Counted from the stretch's first letter, positions 10,866-23,289 are shown. The stretch: DNA of 64,000 nt from Corynespora cassiicola (GCA_022059125.1 JAEUWY010000006.1:1860001-1924000); one strand, 5' to 3'. Program-made: numbers and translations. The notes: generated by a model not told the origin, from the sequence alone.

Positions 10866-12180
10866 ATGAGGTTCCTCACGCGATTACACGTATGCATCAC
10901 CGCCGTGGTGATTTTTGTCCTCTATTTCAGCTGGATACAGCCCTCGTTACACATTCAAGAAGACATCCAAACCGTGTGGACAGGCAACGCGCATCGGCTG
11001 GTGGTGTTTGGCGATGATTGGTCCGACATTGGCACCTACCGGGTGTCCGCGCCGCCCAAGTCTACGAGACAAATCCGAGACCCTGATCGAGGTGACTTGT
11101 GGACAGAGACTCTGTGCAAAGAGGTAAAACGCGCTGCCATTAGCCCGGGAAGTGGAACGGTGCCTGACATATGACAGCTGACATGCGACTTCATCGACAA
11201 CTTTGCGCGCTCGCTACCATCGAATGTGGAAATGCCAACGGTTGGCTCGCTAGTCAATGTAGAGGTTTTTTCGAACGCGACGGCCGGCCAGAGAAACGAA
11301 ACGCTGGCCCTCTTCGACTTCAAGTCGCAAGTTCAGCAATTCATCGAGTTTGAGAAGAAGAAGAAGCAGATTCCCGGGCGGCTCCGCAAGGTGGATGAGT
11401 GGACCGTCTTCACCGTTCTCTTCGGAATCTGGGATCTCCTGGAGTACTCTGTCTTGGACAAGGACGAAGCCATGCGTGCCATCAGGAAGAGTGTGCAGGA
11501 GCTGTACAACAACCTCGACATTCTCGCGGATCACGCCGGAGGGTCCATCAAAGTCATTGCACCCAAGCTTGTGGATGTGACTTTTCTGCCACGTTTCCAG
11601 ATGCAGAAGGAGAATGAGACGATGAGCACCGAGTTTGCGGAGACTCAGCACGAATTGATTTTCCTCTTTGAGTATTGGAATACAGCCCTGTCTGAGGCGG
11701 GCGCGGCGTGGGGCAAGGGGGAGCTCTTCATGCCCGACCTCAACGGGATCATCATGAATCAGGTCCGCGCCAAACAGCTGCACTCTCAGGGTGTATCGGA
11801 TGCCTCCGGCTTCGGCAAACAGACGCCGCTTTTCGACGACGTCAAAACACCATGCCTGTCGCTGAGGTCTGTAGAGAGCGGGAGCGACCTGCAAGCAGCC
11901 GACGTTGAGAAGTGCTTCGACCCGGCCCGTCACCTATTCTGGTAAGTGGAGCATACGTACAAACGCATTGTCTCAGTCCTAACCAGGAAACAGGGACGAT
12001 TTGCACCTCAGCGGGCCTGCCCATGGACTAATCGGAAAGGAGGCCGCACGTCTGGTGCAAGACAGTACCAAGAGCGTGAATACGGAAGCTCGCGAACGAG
12101 CAGAGGGCTCCGACACAGAGCAGAAAAACGAACACGAGCCTGGAGCCGGTTTTAACTTGAAATTTCCTCCTGGGTATTAA
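10866..12180 (+). CDS. membrane-anchored GDSL/SGNH-hydrolase-like protein with altered active site (exons 10866-11123, 11178-11941, 11994-12180)
   Basis: A 402-aa type-II membrane protein: a short basic N-terminus, one hydrophobic segment at residues 9-24, then an extracytoplasmic SGNH-type domain. Block I reads VVFGDDWSDIG (residues 46-56), so the position of the GDSL nucleophile serine is Asp51. Block III reads FGIWDL (168-173), where Asn is usual. Block V keeps the Asp-x-x-His pair (WDDLH, Asp342 and His345). Two introns of 54 and 52 bp are phase-consistent, and the second splits the Trp codon of WDDLH. The protein ends in a hydrophilic Glu-rich tail. By fold it resembles fungal carbohydrate/acyl esterases. 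Whether it is catalytic is doubtful given the two substituted residues, so it may be a binding or structural relative. Confidence 0.82.
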
Positions 12181-12676
12181 TAGAACGTTTTGAAGACAAG
12201 GTTTAACACCTGGCCATAGTCTTGCCTCCGCGTCCATCCATCGCGTCCTCCGTTCCGCAGGCCGTGGTTGCATCCAGCGGTGAACAGTCGCGTCGTGCTC
12301 CCCGAGAGAATTCATAGCCTGTGTATGGCCATTGTGACCTGCCGCTGCCATTGTCGGCTCCCTTGCATAACCTGCGCTGGAATGTCTCACTGGCCGGACG
12401 ACTGCTGTCTTGGCCGGTTCTGGGTGGAGCGAGAACAAAGAAACAGCTAGCGAGCATCCACGGTTCGACCGCATCTGTCCGGAACAATCAAATTACTGGA
12501 TCACCCCCGGGCAGTAGTCAAAGCGCGATGGCACTTGGGGGGCTTATTCATAATAGCTACAAAGAAGCCTCCGCTTTCCGGTGGTTTGTGGGACGCACCT
12601 TTTCACCTAGGCGCGGTACAATGAAATTCACCCTCAAAGAAGTCCACTAAACCAGCGGTCGTCAGAATCATCCAAA
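12181..12676. other. intergenic region before the HMG-box gene
   Basis: About 500 bp, with no supported gene. It should contain the 3' UTR of the GDSL-like gene and the promoter of the HMG-box gene. Confidence 0.6.
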
Positions 12677-14861
12677 ATGTTGGCAAGTCGAGTGTTGCCG
12701 CCGATACTTCGGTCTCCACCCCCTCCTCCCGTTGCGACGTTCTTCAACATACCCAGAAGATACGTCAAGTCGAACATGAACGTGGGTGAAGATGCTTCTC
12801 GCTCCCCAATGGAAGATGTAAGGTCTTCCCGAAATTTGCGCAAGAGCAATAGGGCCCATGATGTGCGGTCTGGTTCCATTTCCTCCCAGGGACAACATGT
12901 CAATGACGAGCAGCTGCCCTCGCCCGCTGTGTCGTCTCCGCGAGCCACCAAGAAGAGGCTTGTACCCCTGGATGATCTAGCTGGAGATTCAAACGACGAA
13001 GACCACCTCATGAGCCACACAAGGAAGTCTTCAGCAGATATTAGTGTTTCGTCGACTGGATCTGTGGATTCGTCGGGACACGTATGTCTATGCCAACCTG
13101 AGCCAAAGATTCCCCGCCCAAGAAATGGTATGTCCTTTATCCCTCCTAATGTCAGAAAAACCCAACCAGAACGGTCTACGTGATACTCGACAAAGAAACT
13201 TGTCTTTGTCCACTAGTATGCTTCATCAGCCGCTGATTCTTTGTAGCTTTTATCCTTTATCGGCAGCATCATCAGCACTCCATCGTCGCCAGCAATCCAG
13301 GGCTTGCAAATCCCGAGATCTCAAAGATCATCGGCGAGCAGTGGAAGTCTGAAACGGAAGCTCAGAAGAAGATTTGGCAGGACCTTGCTCAGGTATGCGG
13401 CGCTCACTGCCAATAACATGTCGACCCTAACGCATTGTGCAGGAAGAGAAAGCCAGGCATCACGAACTGTATCCTGATTATCGCTACCAGCCAAGACGCC
13501 TCGGTAAGCCCGGGGCTTTGCCATTGAACCCCTCAGGCCAGCACACGACTGTTGAAAAGTATCGCTGCCCTAGGTGTGGTGGCCGCAGTATCAAGACACC
13601 AACAAGCCCTTTCGTCACTGCTGGCACACCAACCCTGCCCTTGCCCAACGTATCAGGAGGTCTCACACCAACGACTCAGTACCTTCCTATGATGAGCAAT
13701 ATGAGCCTGGAGTCTCCAGTAGCCCGCCGCCGAGTCCCTGGTCACTCTAGCTTAAGCCATCTACAAGTTCCCGTTTCCGCTCGTGAGGAGACGGGCATGT
13801 ATAGCCCGCTGACCCCTGACTCCAAGAGGCGAAGGTACAATCACCAGTACTCCAGCGCTGGCAGGAGGTCTGAAGGCTCGTACGACGGACACGCACGACG
13901 TGAGTCTCTCCCTCCTATTCAAGTGCGAACTTCTCCCTCGTCGACTGGAAGCATGCCGCCTCCGCGGACGCCTCGGGATCTACGTAGAGGATCACTCGAT
14001 TTGAACGTGCTCGTCGCCAACCAGCATGACCAGAGCAGGAGTGTGGAGGCCATGGTTATGAGTGTGCCCTTTATGGTCAAAGTCAAAGTCCTCGGCCGCA
14101 TAACCCCTCCACTCAAAGAGCCAGGCCCGGCAAGCCCTTCCCTCCAAGTCCGCGGCGCCATCATCGCCATCGAGGGAGACGACCTAGACGCCGTGAAAGA
14201 GCTCACCGAGTGGCTAAACGACCACCTCACCACCTCCCTCCCCGAGTGCCGTCCCCGCATCTTCGACCCTCCCCAAACCCCCAGCGAAGACGACAAAGAC
14301 GTCACCTTTGAAAACTACCTCGACCTCATCACAGAATGGCACGGAAAGAGCAGGGAAATGGTCAAATACATCACCACGCCCGTCTCGCCGCCTCCCTCGG
14401 ACTCGGACATGGACGCCATCAGCGACGCCAACGACAACGACTCGGGCAAGGACTCGCCCACGCCCTCCTCCTCCTCCTCCTCCGCCGCCGCCGCCGCCGC
14501 CACCTCCAAGCTCGCAAAACCCGTCATCATACTCCCAACATACCAACTCCACGCCTCCGACGTGTACACGTCCAAGATCCCGATCCAGGACGCGTACAGC
14601 CCCACGGATCACTGGCAGTGGATGGCCACGCTCTGGCGCGGCACCGTCGGCCCCGATCTCACCATCTACGTCCGGAATCACGAGGCGGGGGCCAAGGATG
14701 GGCAGGGGAACTCGAGGCTGGTGGAGGTTAATGATGAGGTGAGGTGTTTGACGGTGCAGAGGGGGAAGGAGGGCAATGTTGAGGCTTCGGCGCTGCGGAG
14801 GGTGGGGTTTGAGGTTGGGGAGTGGATTAATAGTATAGGCGGGTCGGCGAATGGGGCTTGA
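12677..14861 (+). CDS. HMG-box (MATA/Sox-type) transcription factor (exons 12677-13127, 13247-13392, 13443-14861)
   Basis: A 671-aa nuclear DNA-binding protein. The HMG box spans residues about 146-215: RPRNAFILYRQHH, then NPEISKIIGEQWKSE, then EEKARHHELYPDYRYQPRR. It is assembled from three exons. The first intron (119 bp) splits the Ala codon of RPRNAF and the second (50 bp) is phase 0. The box is the sequence-specific fungal mating-type/Ste11/Rox1 kind rather than the HMGB kind. A CPRC motif follows it in a Ser/Thr/Pro-rich region. A Ser-then-Ala homopolymer run (14465-14503), coded by TCC and GCC repeats, precedes a conserved-looking C-terminal segment. A role in sexual development or stress response is inferred from the class; the exact orthologue is not identified. 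Confidence 0.9.
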
Positions 14862-15820
14862 TTGTGTGTGTGTGTACGTATGTGCATGGCCGTTTCTCTC
14901 TTTTTTTTTTCCTTTTTACTGCGCGGACGCGATGGTCGATTTGAGCCATCATGAGGTCTTGGGACGCGGCTCAGGTGGGGAATTCGGAAGCAGGGGTCAT
15001 TACTATCCGTATATAGTTGGCATGGAATATTACCATCATGTGAATGAGGGTTACATTGTTCGTCTATCGGCCACGGCGCAATGTGTCGACCGAGCTTCAG
15101 CGAAGCTTGACGGGGGGCGTGACCCGTGGATGGGCTGGGTACAGATGCTGCGCCCGTGGTCCCACGACGTGACGTGAACGCCAGCCAGCGGGCCGGAGCC
15201 GCCCAGGTGGCACGCCCACGGTACACAGGCTGCCATCCGACGTCCTGACGTCCTGACGTCCAGGCAGGTCATGTTCGGGGGTGGAAGGGGCCCCAAGAAT
15301 GGGGCGGTGGTCGGAAGCAGCACGGGACGACGGCGGGTTAGAAAGGGCGGGGCGGCGATTGGACGGCGGGGGTGCGCGGTGCACGTGCGCGGCGAGTTCC
15401 CTCCCCGCGGACCAGCCCCCCCCCAATCCTCCGCATGCGAACAAAGCCGAGCCCCATGTCATCACTCGAGGCCGCTTTCACATGGCAAACGTCCGTCACA
15501 TGCTGCCACACAGACTCCCACAGCCCGCCTGCCACGCCAACCAGGGAAATGCGCCCTGGACAGCTCTCGAAGCCATGAGCGACTACGGCTGACCTGCCCC
15601 ATTCTGCCTGCCCATTGTGCACGCCAACTTCGACCCTCTTCTTACAAACTCGAGCCCTTCTGCCTCGTCCTGCAGATGACTGTGCCAGCTGCCATCAGAT
15701 TTATGACACCAGCCCCCCGCCGTCGCCGCGCCCCCGTCGCCGACGGCCTCGTCCCCCAGATTTTCAAAGCCGGCGCGTCCTTGTGTTAGATTGTGCGCGT
15801 CGACCGAGCTCCCGGTTACC
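14862..15820. other. GC-rich intergenic region / promoter
   Basis: About 960 bp between tandem genes. Near-direct repeats of an 8-base unit (GACGTCCT) lie at 15238-15262. Long overlapping frames on both strands at 15000-15800 reflect GC richness; none has a recognisable domain. Confidence 0.5.
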
Positions 15821-18405
15821 ATGATAGATCATGTGCTAGGCAGGCCCTCGGTGCAGTTCAGGAAGATTCAGGTCCTGGCCGTGGTGTCGTTTTGGTCCTT
15901 TTACCTCTACAGGTGCGCCGCAGTCAACTCCACCGCCCACTCCCCACCCGTGCAACCTTGACAGCTTTGGAAGCTAACCTACTCTTTTTGGTGCTCTGCA
16001 GAGGCGACCGCCACGGTCCGCCACTCCTCCGCCGCATATCCTCGCTGCTGTCCGGCAAGCTTACAACATGGCAGACGCTCGTCATCACGCTGCTGTATCT
16101 CTACTCGGCCCGCAACTTTGGCAAGTTAGTGGGCCTCGAGTGTCCCGAGCCGCTCGCCAACCTCTACTCCCGCTCATACTTTCGTGCAACATGGGTCACG
16201 ACGGCGCTGGATGCTGGCTTCTGGTCTGCCATGAAGATCAAGAGGAAGTGGCTGCGGGATTTCCTGTCCATGGTGTTTAGCATCTATTACATGATATGCG
16301 CCGAGCAAGCCGACGAGAAAGTGCGCAAGGTGAGGGCTACGTTGACGGTCGATCACCTGCGCGTCAGCTGGAACAAGGGGACTTCTCCTTATCTCGCAGC
16401 TTTGACAAATCTGCTGCGTCCGCGTCTCATGTGGTATCCGCCGCGCAAGATCAGGATCCCCAGGCCCAAGGAGAGCTCCTACTCGGAGCCGGTGATTGCG
16501 TGGCTGTATTTCAATGGTCCAATATCGGCGCTCAAGAAGCACGATAAGATTGTGCTGGATATCCCGGGAGGAGGCTTCGTGGCCATGGACCCCAGGAACC
16601 ATGACGACAAGCTCATGGGCTGGGCGGGTAAGACGGGCTTGCCCATTCTCAGCCTGGACTACAGGAAGGCACCCGAGTTCCCGTATCCATATGCATTGAA
16701 TGAGTGCTACGACGTCTATCACACCATTGTTGCGACCAGAGGCAGATGTATGGGGCTGTCGGGTGAGCTGGACCCTAAGATCGTCGTCGCAGGTGACTCG
16801 GCTGGTGGAAACCTTGCAGTCGGCATGGTCATGATGATCCTGCAGACCGGATCGACCGAGACGCGGCGATGGCAGGGTGAACGAGACCTCCCGCCGCCTA
16901 CGGGAGTGGTGCTCATCTATCCCGCTCTGGACATGAACATCGGAAACTGGATGACGGACGAGCAAATGGCACTGATCCGGGACCGAAGATCGCGAAAACA
17001 GAACAAACCCATCCTTCGACACAAGAGTGATGACTATCGTCATCTCGCTCCCAACACGCCGGGTGCGTCTGACAACTCAGACTCGGAGGACGACGAGAAC
17101 CCTGGCCGATCAAAAGTATCCACGTCTGCAGGTGGAACACCGATGAGCGCGCGTGTTCTCACATCTCCCCAAACAATGATCCACCTCTCGGCGGCGCACA
17201 CAGGTAAGGACAGCAGATCGCTGCCGGGCCCAATTAATACAAACGTCGTTGACGGTGGCGGCGACGACGACGACGACGACGCGAGGAGCGAGAAGCGTAC
17301 TTCAATAACCTCAGAGCACGTAGTCCAGACGCCCGAGCCCATGACGGCCGGCATAAGCTTGACTGGGTCCAGGACCTTCGCCCCTCCCACCCCCGGGCCA
17401 AAGCCAATAGAGACCCCACCAAACGCCATCAAGACGCGGCTAGCAATGTCGAGCATGATATCGTATTTCAACGACCGAATCCTGACGCCCGAGATGATGC
17501 GCGCTATGATTATTCTGTACATTGGCCCGCATAACAGGCCAGACTTTAGCACGGATTATTTGCTTTCCCCTCTGCTAGCGCCAGAGTCTCTCCTCGCCAA
17601 GTTCCCACGCACATGGATGCTCACTGGGGAGCGTGACCCTCTAGTCGACGACACGGTCATTTTTGCCGGCCGCCTGCGCCAGGCCAAGCGTGCGGAATGG
17701 CAATTCGGAAGGGAGATGGGGCTCGACTGGGCCCGGGGCGAGTTCAGAGAGGAAGACTGGGTCAATGTCGATCTCATCCCGGGAATCTCGCATGGCTTCT
17801 TGCAGTTTGTCAGTCTGTTCCCCGAGGGGTGGAAGTACATATCGCGGTGCGGCAAGTGGTTCAACGAGGCGTTTGAATGGGACGAGCGGACCGACACGTT
17901 CCGTGACGAGACGCCCTCGACGTCGGCCACGCTGGCATACAACCGTGGAGGTCAAGGCCACCGCGGCGGCGGCGGGGAGCGGAGTGATTACTTCGGCTCC
18001 GGGGCGACGCTGGGCCTGGCGGAGGCGGTCAATGGCCTGTCGAGGTCGGGACGCCATCACCACCGCTCCGGGACCGCGTCGTCTGCTGATGATGACCGCC
18101 CGCTCGAGATGACGGTCATCCGGCCTTCGTCCAGCACAGCAAAAGCCAAGCCCAGAGCGAGCCCGCCCAAGCTGTCTCAACCGTTTGGACAGTCCCCCCG
18201 GGACGGCGGCGGCGAACCAAAGGCCAATGGGGCGGGCGTGGGCGGCCGCGGGCGCGGCGGGCGTGGCAGGAAGGAAAGGGGTGGAAGAAGGAAGAGCCTC
18301 GTCAGTCTCGCTAGTGAAGACGATCTGCTCGGCAGGAGGATGAAGGGTCTCACTGGCGGTTTGATGGGGAGCTTGGGCATGGATGAGGAGCCGATTGTGG
18401 GGTAA
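15821..18405 (+). CDS. membrane-anchored alpha/beta-hydrolase, hormone-sensitive-lipase family (exons 15821-15912, 16002-18405)
   Basis: An 831-aa protein of the alpha/beta-hydrolase-3 (HSL/steryl-deacetylase-like) family. The start at 15821 gives a hydrophobic first segment (residues about 17-31). The 89-bp intron (branch GCTAAC) splits an Arg codon; a second hydrophobic stretch follows at about 50-63. The catalytic serine is Ser297 in GDSAGG (295-300). The acid and base fit LLTGERDPLVDD and GISHGF. The oxyanion motif reads IPGGGF (218-223), so the usual His of HGGG is Pro. A long disordered acidic insert (residues about 385-520, with an Asp run) splits the fold, and the Gly/Arg-rich C-terminus is also disordered. 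It is probably an ER-membrane esterase/lipase; the substrate is unknown. Confidence 0.88.
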
Positions 18406-18436
18406 ACAACAACAGCAGCAACAACAACAACAACAA
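18405..18436. repeat. AAC/ACA trinucleotide microsatellite
   Basis: Imperfect (AAC)n/(CAG) run that begins at the stop codon of the alpha/beta-hydrolase gene and lies in its 3' UTR. Confidence 0.85.
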
Positions 18437-19805
18437 GAACAGAAAAAAAAGAATTGCCTAAGCCACAAAACTTCCCAAATCCATCAGGGTGTGCGCAGAT
18501 GGGGACATGGCATGGCGATTCTGCATGTTGAGGGGCATGGAGGTTGTCGGTTCTTCCATGCCTGATTCGGAAAGTTGGGTTGGAGAGGCGCCTCGTGGCT
18601 CGACACGAAGGTTGCTTTTTCACTTCTCTTTTCTCTCTCTGTGTTGGTGTATGTGTGTGTGTGTGTGTCCCTGATGTGTATTATTCATCCATCTCTCTCT
18701 TTCTCCGTCATACTTTTTTTTTCGCTTTTTTTGCATAGCATGGCTGCATATAGAGAACCATGGGATTATTCTTGCGTGCCACACTCACTTGTGTACCTCC
18801 CCTCCCACCTAGCCCACCTAGCCTAGCCTAGCGGCGATGCCGCACCTCACTCTTCCGACCACGCCATCGGAATCAGACAAAAAAGCAACCCTGCACCACC
18901 GCTGCAGAGGGAAGAAAAAGAGAGTTGGCGCCTCTCGTAATGAACGTCGGCGTACATGTATGCACGTGAAAGATGGGACTAGCTCGCTCTCTCGCTCGCG
19001 GAAAAACGAAAGGGGACCGACATGCCGGGGGGGGAGGGGGGTAGCAAAACGTAGCGTAGCGTAGAGTGGGGAGGGAAGGGAAGGGTAGGGCGCAGAAGGA
19101 AGGGCAGAACGCATAGCGCAATGCGCGACGCACGCCATTGCTGTCCGCAACCCCGGATCCGGGATAGCGGCCCCCCCCCCTGCACTGCGGAAACTCCTAG
19201 CCCGGATTGGAGATCCCTGCCTCGGGGTGTGCTGGCGGGCGGCAGGCCCTAGTACATGGCATGTGGTGGGTAGGTCGGTAGGTCGGTAGGTAAGGTGGGT
19301 AGGGAGGATTGGGCGCACCAAACCACTCGGAAGCCAGGGGGAAAAAACAAAAAAAAGGCACGGTGCGGCATTGGAGTGGATTGGATGGGACTAGGTGGGC
19401 GGGCAGGAGTGGTCTACGTATTTCTCACCTCAGAAAAAGAAAAGGAACCATTGGGGCGTGCGTGCATGCGTGCGTGCGTGCGAGATCGAGAGCGCAGAGA
19501 GAGCTCGTGCGCACCTTGTCCCTGCGCCTTCGTGTGGAAACGCCCACTTTTTGGGCGTGCGTGCTCAGCTAGACGGCCCCGCGAGATGATGCTCCAGGGC
19601 GAGAGGGGAGGGGCGGGCGTTGTGATGGCATGGATGGGATAGATGGGATGGGGGGGCTGGCTGGCTGGATGCCTTCATTCCTCCGGCGCTTCGTGCCGTT
19701 CCGCCATCGCTTCTCGTCATGTCGCTTCCCCTTGTACTCCCACATCTTTCCAGCACTTTGCTCAGCTTGTGAAGGAGTTGGGGGAGGGGGAGGGAGTTGG
19801 GGGGT

Positions 19806-19839
19806 GAGATGGGATGAGATGGGATGGGATGGGATGGGG
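19806..19839. repeat. GGGAT pentanucleotide array
   Basis: Repeated GGGAT with interspersed GAGAT units, G-rich on the plus strand. Confidence 0.85.
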
Positions 19840-20152
19840 AAAAGCCATCGGCAAGGGGCGGGAAAAGAGGTTTCGCAATCTTGTGCGACGCATCCTTTCA
19901 TTCTAGGGCCGTCGCGCCGTTCCAAGGGGCAGGAAGGAAGGGGAGGAGAAGAAAAACAAAACATGAGGTGCAGTTGAGTTGCAGTTGAGGGGGTATGATG
20001 GTGCATGTTGGACAATTAGCAGTAGCAGTAGATGCAGCAACAGCAGCATCAGACGAAGAGGGCGCACGATGGGGGACAAGGGAGGGAGGGAAAAAAAAAA
20101 GTAGGCGGTGCGTTTCTCCCGTAGTTGCTTTTTCTCTTTTTTTGTTCTATGC

Positions 20153-20153
20153 G

Positions 20154-20185
<32 letters not shown>

Positions 20186-20193
20186 GGCTGGCT
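20153..20193. repeat. CTTG tetranucleotide array passing into CTGG
   Basis: About seven CTTG units followed by CTGG units. A typical fungal intergenic microsatellite. Confidence 0.9.
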
Positions 20194-21316
20194 GGGCGGT
20201 TTTTCCCCTTGGCTGGCCGGCGCCTAAGCTGCCACTTGGTTTTCGACCCTTCGCCCGCGTAGATGCAATCTTAAAACTTTCTTTTTTGCTTTTTCTTTGC
20301 TTTTTTGTGAGAGAGAGCGGGCGTGTGAGGTTAGGGTCCTGTTGGCGCTGGGCTGGTCCTCGTCGTCCCTTTTTTTCCCAGAAGCCCTCTCTGCCTCCGG
20401 TTAATTTTTTTTTTCAAACTGCTGCGCCTTGTTTCTTTTTTCTGGATACACTACTGCCCTGCCATCTGCCCACTTCGCGCGCTTCCCTTTTGTGTTGTGC
20501 GTCTGCCTGTGTTGGTACTTTCTCCTCTTTTCTGGCCGGCGGGGATAGTGAGCAGGGTGTGCGTGTCCCAGTAAGGCTATTTTCCTTTCTCCTTCGTGCG
20601 ACGTTGAAAAGCCCGGCTTTTGCTTTGTTCTCGTTAAAAAGGCGTTTTTACTTCGTTTGCAGGAGGGGGGGCTTTTTCTTTCGTTTTTAATATCGCTGGT
20701 TGCGTCCCCCTCCTTGCCCTTTCGCCCTTCCTTTCGTCTCGCGCTTCCTTTGCCTCGCTCGTGTGTGTGTGTGTGCAAGTGTTCAAGTGCATGTGCGTGT
20801 GTGTGTGAGTGAGAAGCTTGTGAAAAGGCTAGGGGAGCAGAAAGAAAACATCGCCGCCGCATCTCTAAACAAAAAGTCGACTTGCTTTCTTCTCCCTCCT
20901 CTCCACCCACCCACCCACTCCCCCTCCTCGGGGTCCGATCAAAAGACGTGTCATTGGCATGTACGGACGCAAAAACGATACGAGACCGCCGCAGTTTCTG
21001 GGACATAACCAACCGAGACCTGCCGTCTGAGACGTCGCCCATCTTGCGTAATTTCTTAAACCAACCCTCACGCGCGAGATTCCCGAGTCCGTCCCGGACC
21101 CCCATCGATCGAGTATCGCGATACTATAATTCGGAGAGACCAAGGGAATCATTTCTCGAACCAATTGCCTTGCGCCAAGGTGATTGGAAATCCTCTGTCC
21201 AATCCTCGAACTCGAATATATCAATTCCATCCTCTGGCGATTCGCCACCTGCCTCGAATCCTACGAAACGAGCCCCATAATCCCTCCGAGCTCGCCCCCA
21301 AACCTCGAGTCCAGCA

Positions 21317-21517
21317 ATGTGCTCCATCCTCTACACGATCCACTCCTGCAACCACTGGGTCCCGCAGCCATCGCCAGGAAACGGACCCATGTTGCGCATA
21401 TGCGACCACTCCGACACGAACCGAATGGGCGTAAAGTGTCCCGAGATCAAACATGAAGTCGCAAACCGAAGCCAGGGGCTATGCGACGGGTGTTTATGGA
21501 AGAAGGTCAGCAAATGA
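21317..21517 (+). CDS. small Cys-rich fungal protein (MC...SCNH...C...C type)
   Basis: A 66-aa single-exon protein. It starts Met-Cys and has SCNHW near residue 10, further Cys at about 29, 41, 56 and 59, and ends GLCDGCLWKKVSK. Spacing of this kind (MC, CxH, C, C, CxxC) recurs in short uncharacterised proteins of Pezizomycotina and suggests a small metal-bound fold. There is no signal peptide, so it is probably intracellular rather than a secreted effector. A second protein of the same style starts 0.7 kb downstream. The gene call rests on composition and family resemblance; function is unknown. Confidence 0.55.
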   Translation: MCSILYTIHSCNHWVPQPSPGNGPMLRICDHSDTNRMGVKCPEIKHEVANRSQGLCDGCLWKKVSK

Positions 21518-22204
21518 CCATATCGTCGCAGCTGAAGGGTGGAAGACACCATTCAAGAAATAAATTCAACGGGGGGCGAATTTGACATTCTAATACTCGA
21601 TTTCGATTTCGATGTCCATTTTCTAATTCACGGTATACCGAGGCATATGAGCAGAGGGCTATATGCTGCGGAGAGGTTTTTAAAAGGAAGGTCCGCGAGT
21701 GACCTGGAGGTGGAATAGGACACACATATCCACAGGTATCAGACCGCGCAGAGAAGACGGGGAGACACCCTTGGCGAGTCCGGCAGCTCTCATCCAAAAA
21801 GACTCCTCTGCAAATAGAATCGACGAGTCGCGGGTAGTGGTGAGAGGTTGGAAAAGAGGGCCCGACGCGGATATACACTAGAAGTGGGAAGCAATTCACC
21901 CAGGCATCAGCGGCATGTATTATTATCATGATGGATTAGCGCTCTGATACATACATAGGCTACGTCAGCCGTTAATTCAAGTACATTCACATATTTACAT
22001 CCTACACGCTCCACGTAGAACTTCTTCCCTCGCTGTCCATGTCCTAGTCAGCATTCGAGTCCTCCGCACAGCGCATACCCGCCTTTTACCATTCACAATG
22101 CCTCCCCCATATAGCCCTCCGCGACAATGCTTCTCCTAATGAGGCACATCTTCATATACAAACATCGACAGGAAATTACAGCTAGTTGACATATCTTAAA
22201 AAAA
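21518..22204. other. spacer between two small Cys-rich genes
   Basis: About 690 bp without a supported gene. A-rich sequence (22196-22204) abuts the next ATG. Confidence 0.5.
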
Positions 22205-22447
22205 ATGTGCAATAGAGTCTTCGACAAATACCTGAGCTGCGGCTGTCTCTATCCCGCCCCAAACATTTGGCGCGAGCCCTGCCGGTTCATCGCAGAGGCT
22301 AACCTGGGAATTTGCCCGTATCCCGGAACGAAGGTTCGGTATACAGTTCAGGGGGATTGCCCGAGGCATCAAAGGGGTGCAGATGTGGCTGCTGGCGCGT
22401 ACAGGCAGGCTCAGCTTTGGAATGACATTGCGCATAATCGGTTTTAA
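22205..22447 (+). CDS. small Cys-rich fungal protein, second copy of the type
   Basis: An 80-aa single-exon protein that also begins Met-Cys. It has a YLSCGC motif at residues about 9-14, then REPCRF, GICPYP and a lone GDC before a Gln/Ala-rich end. The order of Cys residues parallels the protein at 21317 but the rest has diverged, so the two look like distant relatives rather than recent duplicates. No signal peptide or membrane segment is visible. Function is unknown. The main doubt is whether such a short frame is expressed. Confidence 0.5.
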   Translation: MCNRVFDKYLSCGCLYPAPNIWREPCRFIAEANLGICPYPGTKVRYTVQGDCPRHQRGADVAAGAYRQAQLWNDIAHNRF

Positions 22448-23289
22448 ATGAGGGTCCAGGGCTAGAAGGGAGATGGAGAGGCGCTAGGGATTATTATGAG
22501 GTCAGCGTTCTGGGGTTGGGTGTTGGAGATGGACGCGCTGTGTCGCGTGCTCGTATATGGTCTCGTGCTACTCTGCTGAATCTGTCACCTTTTGGGCAAT
22601 GGCATTTTGGAGGTTAGCATGACCCTTGATCTGACTGTTTCCGTTTTATGAGTCAATATTTCAACATTGTGAGAGAGTTTTTCGCGCGCGAAGCTGTGTG
22701 TTCGACCTTCTTTATTTTTGAGTGAGGTCTACACAAATGCTTGATACCTCGGCAACCCCATGTTTCTCCATCTCCTAAAATCACATATCAAATTCATGTA
22801 CGTAATCGCACAAACCCAAATGTTCCATGTTCCAATTCGGCATGTGAACAATCAAGCTAGCAATGTTTGATGTCATTGCTCGAGCCGTGGCGCTTTGCGT
22901 AACCGCATAGTCAACGGCGGGAATTTGAAGGATGCAACACAACGAACGCATTGTGGGCCAACAAGCTGAAGTCGCCAGAACCAATGAGAAAATAGTGGAT
23001 CATATATTCCGCCCGGCATGAGCCCCATGTATCGCATTCTACAAAAGTGCATGTGGCTGTGAATTTCTTTTCTCTGCCGCTCCAAGAATAGGAACCGCCT
23101 CGTTTCACACTGCATATGGGGCTCAACCTCCAAGAAAGGCGTGTCAGGTCGGCTTGGCAAAAAGACAGGGTACATTTCAGTACTTTGGCTCTGTTTTTTC
23201 CCGCCTGCCGCAAAAAGTCGCAACAACAACCTCCGGATCCACCGGAAAACTGTGATACCCCGCCTAAAACAAGCCAATCCACGACCGAA
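22448..23289. other. spacer
   Basis: No supported gene. The minus-strand frame at 22873-23469 is a hydrophobic mirror of the hydrophilic plus-strand frame and I do not call it. Confidence 0.45.

Larger units (their letters stand above)
18437..21316. other. gene-free, microsatellite-rich 2.9-kb spacer
   Basis: No supported gene. The DNA is rich in short tandem arrays: TG dinucleotides at 18650-18668, TGCG at 19456-19482, GGGAT units at 19806-19839, CTTG at 20153-20193 and TG at 20761-20775, plus homopurine and T-rich runs. The frame at 19995-20690 translates these repeats and is not protein-like. The last few hundred bases probably form the promoter and leader of the small gene at 21317. Confidence 0.6.

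Noticed and set aside
14214..14681. Gly/Val-rich minus-strand frame
   Set aside because: Shadow of the Ser/Ala homopolymer part of the HMG-box gene.
19995..20690. 231-codon plus-strand frame
   Set aside because: It translates tetranucleotide repeats and T-rich tracts into Leu/Cys/Phe runs; no protein-like pattern.
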